10,527 nt of DNA from assembly GCA_019056875.1 (NCBI GenBank), contig DXJA01000207.1, positions 1-10,527 on the forward strand. Direction: 5' to 3'. Positions 4,783-10,527 of this stretch are shown here, one piece after another. Position 1 is the first letter of the stretch. Each line of letters starts with the position of its first letter. The position numbers and the translations under genes are program-made. This DNA comes from Candidatus Jordarchaeum madagascarense. GTDB lineage: Archaea > Asgardarchaeota > Jordiarchaeia > Jordiarchaeales > Jordiarchaeaceae. Under the pieces are notes generated by a model. The model was given only the letters and a program-made list of their open reading frames with translations. It was not told the origin of the DNA and searched no databases.

Positions 4783-6282
4783 TTGAAACAGTTAATTCAC
4801 AATGGTGTTCTATTTTCGCAGTATGAGGTTAAAGGATTAACCATCTCTTATAGGGGAGAAAAAATCAAACTTGAATCTGAACAGGAGGAGATGGCTGTTG
4901 CCTGGGTCAAAAAGCTGGGCACAGATTATGTGAATGATCCAGTCTTTGCGAAAAACTTCTTTAATGACTTTTGTGAAGCTTTAGGCCTAGAAAAGGTTTC
5001 TCAAGAAGACTTTGATTTTTCCGAAATTATTAAAATTGTAGAAGATGAGAAACTCAGAAAAGTGACCATGTCAAAAGAGGAGAAGAAAAAACTCGCTGCA
5101 GAACGCAAAGAAATAAGTGAAAAGAACAAAGAGAAGTATGGTCACGCAATCGTAGATGGAAAAATAGTGGAAATAGCAAACTACAACGCGGAACCCTCAA
5201 GCATTTTTATGGGGAGAGGAAAACATCCCCTAAGGGGAAAATGGAAAAGGGGACCTAAAGCAGAAGACGTCACTCTAAATCTTTCACCCGACGCCCCAAG
5301 ACCACCTGGAAACTGGAAAGAAATTGTATGGGAACCAGACTATATGTGGGTGGCAAAGTGGGACGACAAGTTACGCGGAAAATTAAAGCATGTATGGCTT
5401 TCTGACACTTCACATCTAAAACAGAGAAGAGAAAGGGAAAAGTTCGACAAGGCCAGAGAGCTTGAAAACAAGATAGACGAGCTTAGAAAGCATATAGATG
5501 ATAATTTAACAGCACCGGGTATTAAAAGAAGAAAGATAGCCACCGTGTGTTACCTCATTGACGCTTTGAAACTTCGTGTGGGAGATGAGAAGGATAAAGA
5601 CGAGGCAGACACCGTCGGTGCCACCACCCTTAGACCAAGTCACATTAAGATTGGGGAAAATGGATTAACACAATTCAACTTCCTAGGAAAAGACTCAGTA
5701 AGATGGGAAAAAGAGGTTTCCCTTCCTATCAAAGTGATTAAAAATCTAAGGGAATTCATTTCCGAAGCCGAATCTGCAATCTTTGCGGGAGTAAGATCGA
5801 GCAACGTTAGTAAATTTTTAGACGAGGTCATGCCCGGGTTGACAGCTAAAGTCTTTAGAACTTACCACGCCACAAAAGTGGTAGAAAAAATTCTGGATAA
5901 ATCCGAAACCACGAAAAATGATCCAGATCATGTTAAGAAAAATACCGCAAAATTAGCGAATCTTGAAGCTGCCATTGTTAGTAATCACAAAAAGCAAGTG
6001 TCGAAAAGTTACAAAAACTCGTTAGAAAAGAAGGTGGAGCGTCTCAAAAAATTAAAAGAAAAGAAGAAGACCGAAAAAGCCAAGGAGAAGGTTAAGGAGG
6101 TAGAGGCTCAAATCGAACTCATGAAGAAAACCAAAAACTACAACCTTACAACCTCGCTCAAAAGCTACATTGATCCCCGAGTATATTACCAATGGTTCGA
6201 AAAAGTAGACTACGATTGGAAGAAATACTACCCGAAAACCCTTCAAAGAAAATTCTCTTGGGTTGAAGAGGAAACAGACTAA
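4783..6282 (+). CDS. DNA topoisomerase IB (eukaryotic-type, archaeal TopoIB)
   Basis: Relaxes positive and negative supercoils by a transient 3'-phosphotyrosyl link, with no ATP. The 499-residue protein has the eukaryotic-type core: N-terminal DNA-binding part (HNGVLFSQYEVKGLTISYRGEKIKL; MGRGKHPLRGKWKRG; WVAKWDDKLRGKLKHVWL), the catalytic domain, a Lys/Glu-rich coiled-coil linker (about 405-450), and the C-terminal tyrosine segment. All five catalytic residues are present: R265 (LKLRVGDEK), K303 (FLGKDSVRW), R359 (KVFRTYHAT), H402 (SNHKK) and the nucleophile Y462 (LKSYIDPR). An in-frame stop at 4759 leaves the TTG at 4783 as the only sensible start, and the protein then begins at the position expected for archaeal homologues. 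In archaea this enzyme is known mainly from Thaumarchaeota, Aigarchaeota and Bathyarchaeia, so it is a good lineage clue. Single-gene unit, divergent from the E1-like gene. Confidence 0.95.
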   Translation: MKQLIHNGVLFSQYEVKGLTISYRGEKIKLESEQEEMAVAWVKKLGTDYVNDPVFAKNFFNDFCEALGLEKVSQEDFDFSEIIKIVEDEKLRKVTMSKEEKKKLAAERKEISEKNKEKYGHAIVDGKIVEIANYNAEPSSIFMGRGKHPLRGKWKRGPKAEDVTLNLSPDAPRPPGNWKEIVWEPDYMWVAKWDDKLRGKLKHVWLSDTSHLKQRREREKFDKARELENKIDELRKHIDDNLTAPGIKRRKIATVCYLIDALKLRVGDEKDKDEADTVGATTLRPSHIKIGENGLTQFNFLGKDSVRWEKEVSLPIKVIKNLREFISEAESAIFAGVRSSNVSKFLDEVMPGLTAKVFRTYHATKVVEKILDKSETTKNDPDHVKKNTAKLANLEAAIVSNHKKQVSKSYKNSLEKKVERLKKLKEKKKTEKAKEKVKEVEAQIELMKKTKNYNLTTSLKSYIDPRVYYQWFEKVDYDWKKYYPKTLQRKFSWVEEETD

Positions 6283-6327
6283 CATACTCTCTTCCGCAAA
6301 CCATTAGACAAATTTCTCCCAATACGC

Positions 6328-6340
6328 GCCGTTTTTTTAC
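6328..6340 (+). terminator. T-run terminator after topoisomerase IB
   Basis: GCCG followed by T7 (6332-6338), 50 bases past the topoisomerase stop codon. No stable stem precedes it; a bare T-run fits archaeal termination. Confidence 0.5.
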
Positions 6341-6484
6341 ACTTTCCCCACATCACTTTTAGATTTACCGAATAGAAGAGAATACGAATCTCAATACATG
6401 CGTATAGTTAAAAATCTATTTTAATTCTGTTGGAGAGACAATCAAATCACACCACAAAATAAAAAAATAGCGTAGGGACTTGTT

Positions 6485-6495
6485 ATTAAAAGGTT
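6485..6495 (+). promoter_or_regulatory. TATA-like box for pgi
   Basis: ATTAAAAGGTT, about 85-93 bases ahead of the pgi ATG, matching the AAAAGGYT element of the other plus-strand genes. It overlaps the left arm of the inverted repeat at 6491-6531. Confidence 0.35.
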
Positions 6496-6531
6496 CGAAA
6501 AAGTTCACTTAAAAATTGGCTTTTCGAATCT
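6491..6531. repeat. 11-base inverted repeat upstream of pgi
   Basis: AGGTTCGAAAA (6491-6501) and TTTTCGAATCT (6521-6531) are complementary over 11 bases with a single G-T pair, around a 19-base loop. It ends 46 bases before the pgi start. Its left arm overlaps the TATA-like element and its right arm would lie near the transcription start, so it is well placed for an operator; if transcribed it would make a leader hairpin. Confidence 0.5.
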
Positions 6532-6577
6532 ATAACAATTCAAAAACAAGGATAAATACGCGATAAGGAGGAGTTAT

Positions 6578-7309
6578 ATGATTAGCTTAGAGTCTGTTTC
6601 CGGCCTTCCAATAAGCTTTGATAGCAAAACAAACAAGCTAATTTCCGACGAATTAGATCTTCCAGAACCAGGCATTAGAACCTTGGGCGACCTCTCGAAA
6701 GTAGCTAGGACCCAAAACCTAGAAGTTAATCCAGAGGAAATCGCCTACTGGATGTATAGGGACATTGCCCTTGGAGAACACAGATCCTTGATTTTAAAAT
6801 ACAATGTGAGATTTGATATAACTGTGATGAGAGCCTTTCTCCTAGGGGAGGAGTACGGAAAAACATCAGGACACTATCATCCGAATCTTTACCCCGAAAT
6901 ATACGGTGTACTTCACGGAACTGCGACTTATGCCTCACAAAAAAGCAGTGATGAAGACCCTCTCGAAATAGAAGTCTTCACCGCAACAGAAATCCACCGT
7001 GGAGAATTATGGGTATCACCACCCCTTCATGGACACATAACGATAAACAAGGGACCGGAAACACTAGTTATGGCAAACTGGGTTTCAAACAAATTCCATT
7101 CAAATTATGGACCGATAGAAACAGCAAGAGGAGCAGCATACTACCTTATAAAGACGAAAAGAGGACCGGAATGGAAACCAAACCCAGCATATGAGTCAGT
7201 TACACAAATAACGGTAGGAACCGGAATCACCCCACCCATAACAAAACCAGTGTACTCAAAAGGAATTGAAAAAATAGAAAAACTCTCAGAGTTCCTAAAT
7301 CCAGTTTGA
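6578..7309 (+). CDS. pgi: Glucose-6-phosphate isomerase, archaeal cupin type
   Basis: Interconverts glucose 6-phosphate and fructose 6-phosphate in the cytoplasm, for glycolysis or gluconeogenesis. It belongs to the metal-dependent cupin family of archaea, unrelated to the bacterial and eukaryotic enzyme. The metal ligands are visible: H99 and H101 in SGHYHPN, E107 in YPEIYGVLHG, and H153 in PPLHGHITIN. The second cupin motif is followed by VMANWVSNKFHSNYGPIETARGAAYYLI, also typical. At 243 residues it is about 50 longer than the Pyrococcus enzyme, mostly at the N-terminus (residues 1-60), where longer archaeal members also carry extra sequence. The ATG at 6578 follows TAAGGAGGAGTTAT, the strongest ribosome-binding site in the window, so the start is secure. 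Single-gene unit with an inverted repeat in its control region. Confidence 0.93.
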   Translation: MISLESVSGLPISFDSKTNKLISDELDLPEPGIRTLGDLSKVARTQNLEVNPEEIAYWMYRDIALGEHRSLILKYNVRFDITVMRAFLLGEEYGKTSGHYHPNLYPEIYGVLHGTATYASQKSSDEDPLEIEVFTATEIHRGELWVSPPLHGHITINKGPETLVMANWVSNKFHSNYGPIETARGAAYYLIKTKRGPEWKPNPAYESVTQITVGTGITPPITKPVYSKGIEKIEKLSEFLNPV

Positions 7310-7343
7310 AAAATAAATCAAAAGTGACAGTAGTTAAATTATA

Positions 7344-7348
7344 TTTTT
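7344..7348 (+). terminator. Short T-run after pgi
   Basis: T5 within ATATTTTTAG, 35 bases past the pgi stop codon. It is a weak but plausible terminator ahead of the next gene, which has its own TATA-like sequence. Confidence 0.3.
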
Positions 7349-7410
7349 AGCCTGTGGTGGCGTTTAGTGTCCTAAAAATGGGAAGATTGAAGATTGTTGA
7401 ATAATTTCAA

Positions 7411-7420
7411 ATATTTAAAA
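7411..7420 (+). promoter_or_regulatory. TATA-like box of the small helical-repeat gene
   Basis: ATATTTAAAA, about 32-41 bases before the GTG start at 7452. Transcription would begin near 7438-7445, just at the G5 run (7440-7444) that may act as ribosome-binding site. Confidence 0.35.
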
Positions 7421-7451
7421 TTCTAATATTATTACTATAGGGGGCTGTATC

Positions 7452-7859
7452 GTGAGCCTTAAAAAAGAGGCAGAAAAAGTCTTTCAAAAAGCGGAACGTA
7501 GTCTAGAAAAAGATGACTTAGCGGAGGCAGGTGACGATTTCGATTGGGCCGGAACCTGCTACCAGGATGCAGGATTGGAAGAAAAAGCCAAAGAGAGTTT
7601 CCTAAAGGCAGCAGACTGCTTCGAAAAATTAGGAGAACACTTAGCGGAACGCGACTTCCTAGGAACTGGCGCTGATAACTTCAAAAGAGCAGGAAAATGC
7701 TACGGGGAAGCGGGAAACATGGAAAAAATGAAACAAAGCTACAAGAAGGCAGCAGACCTCTATGAAAAATATTCAAAGGTTCTAGAAAAAGATGGAAAAA
7801 CCGAGAGAGCAAAAGAAGCCCTAAAAAACAGAGAAGAATGTCAGCAAAAAATCAAGTGA
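7452..7859 (+). CDS. Small SNAP/TPR-like helical-repeat protein
   Basis: A 135-residue, highly charged, all-helical protein. Two copies of a repeat are clear, 47 residues apart: DFDWAGTCYQDAGLEEKAKESFLKAADCFEKL (about 29-60) and NFKRAGKCYGEAGNMEKMKQSYKKAADLYEKY (about 76-107). The pattern F-x2-AG-x-CY-x2-AG and SF/Y-x-KAAD is that of the TPR-like repeats of the SNAP (soluble NSF attachment protein) family. Such repeats are protein-binding scaffolds; there is no catalytic motif, signal peptide or membrane segment. The start is GTG with G5 (7440-7444) seven bases before it. It is too short for a full alpha-SNAP and no NSF-like ATPase is near, so vesicle traffic should not be inferred; the partner is unknown. 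It follows pgi by 142 bases, probably as its own unit, and converges with the DUF169 gene 44 bases away. Confidence 0.8.
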   Translation: MSLKKEAEKVFQKAERSLEKDDLAEAGDDFDWAGTCYQDAGLEEKAKESFLKAADCFEKLGEHLAERDFLGTGADNFKRAGKCYGEAGNMEKMKQSYKKAADLYEKYSKVLEKDGKTERAKEALKNREECQQKIK

Positions 7860-7896
7860 AACAAACAGTAAATAAATTAAGAAGAATATTAAACCT

Positions 7897-7911
7897 ATTC
7901 TTTTTATTTTT
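7897..7911 (+). terminator. T-rich terminator of the helical-repeat gene, overlapping the end of the convergent gene
   Basis: Two T5 runs (7901-7905 and 7907-7911) start about 40 bases past the stop codon of the helical-repeat gene. They overlap the last codons of the convergent DUF169 gene. In return the A6 at 7846-7851, inside the end of the helical-repeat gene, reads as T6 for the opposite transcript. Confidence 0.4.
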
Positions 7912-8716
7912 CGACTTGCTTGGGTGTTACCTTAAGTTCATCTCTATGTTCTGGATAAGCGGTTTTAGGTCTTTTAATGATAAAAGATTTTTCAAGATCT
8001 TCACCCATGCGTCTGGCTATCTGTATCGGTATACCAATGGCCATATAATTGGCCGGGAACCAAGAATTTCCTGTGGGGTCAGTAGGCCCTATGAAAGCTG
8101 AATCAGTGGGCATATTTTCCCCCATACCTGCAGGGTAAGTGACGAATGTGGCGCACGAAGGACCAAAGGGTGTAAGAACCGCACATCTATCTGACCTTCT
8201 GAAATAGGCTAGGGAACATAGGTTTCTTATCTGCTCACCTATCCCGAAACAAACTATGGATTTAACATCCCGATCCTTATCGGTAAGATCAGAACAAGCT
8301 TGAAATACTATATTTTTTCCGAGCGGCGTTATTTTGCCTATCGATTTGAAGCTCTCATCAGCAAGTTCAGGACTGGCTTTTAGATATTCGGCAGCCCCGT
8401 TCGCGAAGTCCTTGGTACCAGTGGACACGAAATACTTTATCCATGGTGAAGGACTGGTAAAACCGAGCCAAGACACCCCACCTGGACAGCATCCTTCCAG
8501 CGTATCACTCCCCACATAAATTGGAGGCATCTCTTCATTAACAGCCATAGTGAATATAGCCCTGGCAACACAGCGACTGACCGTCGTCAGTGGAACAGCC
8601 CCGCTAGGTATCTTCTCTGAACCATACGCACACACTGGTCTTATCTGCAATCTACCTGCTAGAGAGAGTCTTTTTCCTATCTCACTAATAGAGAAATTTG
8701 ACATATTATCAATCAT
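7904..8716 (-). CDS. DUF169 family protein
   Basis: A 270-residue protein (266 from the second ATG) of the DUF169 family, common in anaerobic archaea and bacteria and of unknown function. Family marks: an N-terminal IGKRLSLAGRLQIRPV segment, a Cys in VSRCVARAIF (C49), the double Cys in LEGCCPGGVSWLGF (C76, C77), and the GPSCATFVTYPAGMG block in the C-terminal half. The conserved cysteines could bind a metal or cofactor, but nothing here shows which. There is no signal peptide or membrane segment. The start is uncertain: the ATG at 8716 directly abuts GAGGAAGG, while the ATG at 8704 (MSNFSISEIGKRL) has GGATGAT seven bases upstream; either is possible. It is divergent from the M28 peptidase, sharing a 150-base control region with an inverted repeat around its TATA-like sequence. 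Confidence 0.85.
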   Translation of the reverse strand: MIDNMSNFSISEIGKRLSLAGRLQIRPVCAYGSEKIPSGAVPLTTVSRCVARAIFTMAVNEEMPPIYVGSDTLEGCCPGGVSWLGFTSPSPWIKYFVSTGTKDFANGAAEYLKASPELADESFKSIGKITPLGKNIVFQACSDLTDKDRDVKSIVCFGIGEQIRNLCSLAYFRRSDRCAVLTPFGPSCATFVTYPAGMGENMPTDSAFIGPTDPTGNSWFPANYMAIGIPIQIARRMGEDLEKSFIIKRPKTAYPEHRDELKVTPKQVEK

Positions 8717-8738
8717 CCTTCCTCATCAATCGTGTATT

Positions 8739-8773
8739 ATGGTTAATCAATCAGTTATAAAGAATTAACCCAT
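8739..8773. repeat. Inverted repeat around the DUF169 promoter
   Basis: ATGGTTAAT (8739-8747) and ATTAACC-C-AT (8764-8773) are inverted copies, nine base pairs with one extra C in the right arm. The 16-base centre holds TTATAAAG, which on the minus strand (CTTTATAA) is a TATA-like box for the DUF169 gene. The arrangement suits an operator that would block TBP binding. Confidence 0.45.
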
Positions 8774-8806
8774 AAAAAGATAAAAAAGAATCGCCGATAG
8801 ATTAAC

Positions 8807-8816
8807 AAAAGGTTAT
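8807..8816 (+). promoter_or_regulatory. TATA-like box for the M28 peptidase gene
   Basis: AAAAGGTTAT, 50-60 bases ahead of the ATG at 8867, implies a leader of about 25 bases that still contains the ribosome-binding site. A second candidate, TTTATATTTTA at about 8831-8841, is closer and would leave almost no leader. Confidence 0.35.
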
Positions 8817-8866
8817 AATGGAAAAAACTGTTTATATTTTATCTTAAATCCAAAGGGGTGAATGAA

Positions 8867-10516
8867 ATGGATGGATCGGATACCGAAAGGATTTCTGGCC
8901 AAGAATTGTATCAAATTATGAAGGATTTGTGTGAATTCGGTTACCGTAGAGCGGGAACCCCAGCTGCGGATAAAGCCGAGAAGTACATTTACCAAAAATT
9001 CAAGGAAGCAGGATTATCGGATGTTAATAGTGAATCATTTAACTTCACTCGTTGGTGGGCTGAAAACCACGAACTCACTATTCTTTCCAAAGGAACCCCG
9101 GGAGTACCCTCTGATCAAAGTATCGTAACTTTTCCCGTTTATTTTAGCGGCTCAACAAAAAGGGAAGGAATTACCGCCGAGATGGTGTACGCAGGTTACG
9201 GAACCACAACGGATTTCGAATCAATTGACGTTAAGGAGAAAATAGTACTAATAGACAGTAGAATGATACTGAACTTTTACCCAACATTTGCAGTATTTGG
9301 TTCATTAGACCATGCAAAAGAGAAGGGTGCCCTAGGATTAGTGGTTATTAATGGGTCTCCCCTTGATGCTGTTTCATACATCTTTTTGGGAGCGGGAGTA
9401 GAAGGCTGGGAGAATAGACTACCAGCGCTTTCTGTGAATAATGATGATGGCAACTATTTGAAAAGCTTATGCACCAGAAATCAGGGAAAACTGACCGTAA
9501 AACTCATTGAAGAAGTAAAAACAGAACCCGCAAAAAGCAACATCATAATTGGAACGATACCAGGGAAAACAGACGACATCATACTAGTAGGAGCCCATAC
9601 CGACAGTACCTTTACGGGCGCAGTAGACAATGCGGGAGCAAATGCAGGACTGATAACACTGGCTAAACACTATGCTCAAATTCCCCTAGACAAAAGGGAT
9701 AAGACGATGGTATTTGTGGGTTGGACAGGCCACGAAGCAGCCTTCCTGGGTGTTAACAATTTTGTAAAAATGCACAAAGACATGCTTAACAAAATAATCA
9801 CATTAATGCTACTTGACGGATTTGGGTCTAAAGGATGGTACAACCAGACTGACGGAGGCGCCGTGGAAACAGGCCTAGACGAGAAAAGAGGACTCTTCAT
9901 TTCCGATAACCCAATACTCACACCCTTCGTTTTAGAAGCCACTCTAAAATATAATTTGTTACCAGCAGCCTATGTTTCGGCAAAATCCCTACCAGTAAGC
10001 GACCTATTTCCCTTCATTATGGCAGGAGTTCCTTCCATACTGCTCATTGGAAAACCAATATGGTACCATACAAAATACGATACACCAAACAAATGTACAC
10101 CAGACCAGCTAGAAAGAACCACAAAAGCACACATACACATCATCGACAAAATCCACGAAACACCCACCCAAAAAATAAAGGAAGCAGACGGTAAACTAAC
10201 AGACCCCAAAATATTCATCACCAAAAAGGAAGGAGTAACTCCACCGACAGGCTCATTCACAGTAACTCCCCACCCGCTGATTGAGGGAAGCCCAGCAATT
10301 TTTCACGTCACAGTATTTACGGCACCAGAAAGTATCATATTAGAACAAAACTGGGATTTCGGGGACGGTAACACAAATAAACTTCCCATAGCGGTTCACA
10401 CATATAACAAAGCAGGCACATACGAAACCACCCTCAAGTATATAGACAACTGGGGAAATACAAGCACTACAAAAAAAATTGTCAGAGTAATAAAAAAGGA
10501 AACCCTAAAAAAGTAA
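8867..10516 (+). CDS. M28-family zinc metallopeptidase with PA-like insert and C-terminal PKD domain
   Basis: A 549-residue aminopeptidase-like protein. Order: N-terminal helices (about 1-45), start of the M28 fold with a protease-associated-type insert (about 95-215; VYAGYGTTTDFESIDVKEKIVLIDS, GALGLVVING), the metal-binding core, and a PKD domain (about 460-545; W496 in WDFGDG, HTYNKAGTYETTLKYIDNWG). The metal ligands are H244 (GAHTDS, with D246), D254 (VDNAGAN), E290, D317 (LLDGFG) and H401 (YHTKYDT). The usual catalytic Glu-Glu pair is replaced by H289-E290 in WTGHEAAFLG, so the general-base Glu is missing and activity is in doubt. The ATG at 8867 follows GGGGTGA and is preferred to the GTG at 8858. 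No signal peptide or membrane segment is seen, although PKD domains usually belong to exported proteins. Substrate unknown. Confidence 0.9.
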   Translation: MDGSDTERISGQELYQIMKDLCEFGYRRAGTPAADKAEKYIYQKFKEAGLSDVNSESFNFTRWWAENHELTILSKGTPGVPSDQSIVTFPVYFSGSTKREGITAEMVYAGYGTTTDFESIDVKEKIVLIDSRMILNFYPTFAVFGSLDHAKEKGALGLVVINGSPLDAVSYIFLGAGVEGWENRLPALSVNNDDGNYLKSLCTRNQGKLTVKLIEEVKTEPAKSNIIIGTIPGKTDDIILVGAHTDSTFTGAVDNAGANAGLITLAKHYAQIPLDKRDKTMVFVGWTGHEAAFLGVNNFVKMHKDMLNKIITLMLLDGFGSKGWYNQTDGGAVETGLDEKRGLFISDNPILTPFVLEATLKYNLLPAAYVSAKSLPVSDLFPFIMAGVPSILLIGKPIWYHTKYDTPNKCTPDQLERTTKAHIHIIDKIHETPTQKIKEADGKLTDPKIFITKKEGVTPPTGSFTVTPHPLIEGSPAIFHVTVFTAPESIILEQNWDFGDGNTNKLPIAVHTYNKAGTYETTLKYIDNWGNTSTTKKIVRVIKKETLKK

Positions 10517-10527
10517 ACCTGCAAAGA

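Noticed and set aside
6491..6531. GGTTCGAAA at 6492-6500 looks like the T-loop of a tRNA.
   Set aside because: No acceptor stem, D-arm or anticodon arm can be built around it; the complementary bases belong to the 11-base inverted repeat.
7838..8101. An 87-residue plus-strand open frame overlapping the end of the helical-repeat gene.
   Set aside because: Nearly all of it is antisense to the C-terminal part of the DUF169 gene, and it lacks a translation signal.
9676..10260. Two minus-strand open frames of 88 and 96 residues inside the M28 peptidase gene.
   Set aside because: They lie opposite the metal-binding core and the linker to the PKD domain of a confidently identified gene, with no ribosome-binding site and no recognisable motif.

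Overview
The window looks like chromosomal DNA from an uncultured archaeon of the TACK group, with Bathyarchaeia or a relative of the Thaumarchaeota/Aigarchaeota as the best guess. Four things point there: a eukaryotic-type DNA topoisomerase IB, a cupin-type (archaeal) phosphoglucose isomerase, an ADP-forming acyl-CoA synthetase alpha subunit, and short AT-rich promoters of the TATA type (TATAAAAGG-like) in front of single genes. Several starts are TTG or GTG. The lineage is an inference; there is no rRNA gene in the window to fix it.

Layout: 217-639 (-) ribonuclease HI; 1012-2469 (+) ADP-forming acyl-CoA synthetase alpha subunit; 2676-2855 (+) a 59-residue cysteine-rich zinc-ribbon-like protein; 2977-3324 (-) a PCE-motif helix-turn-helix regulator; 3478-4536 (-) an E1-like (ThiF/MoeB/HesA) adenylyltransferase with an extra C-terminal domain; 4783-6282 (+) topoisomerase IB with all five catalytic residues; 6578-7309 (+) cupin phosphoglucose isomerase; 7452-7859 (+) a small SNAP/TPR-like helical-repeat protein; 7904-8716 (-) a DUF169 protein; 8867-10516 (+) an M28-family metallopeptidase with a C-terminal PKD domain.

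The genes are mostly single transcription units: nearly all are separated by AT-rich gaps of 120-360 bases, each with its own TATA-like element, and orientation switches often. I see no long operon, no mobile element, no CRISPR array, no tRNA or rRNA gene. The metabolic content (acyl-CoA to acid plus ATP, and sugar-phosphate isomerisation) fits an anaerobic heterotroph that ferments sugars and peptides; the rest is housekeeping (RNase HI, topoisomerase IB, sulfur-carrier or modifier activation by the E1-like enzyme).

I did not find a convincing undescribed multi-gene system. The points most worth a second look are: the M28 peptidase, which keeps all five metal ligands but has His where the general-base Glu should be, and lacks a visible export signal despite its PKD domain; a cluster of nested inverted repeats between the E1-like gene and topoisomerase IB; an 11-bp inverted repeat ahead of pgi; an inverted repeat around the DUF169 promoter; and a recurrent AAAAGGYT element ahead of most plus-strand genes.
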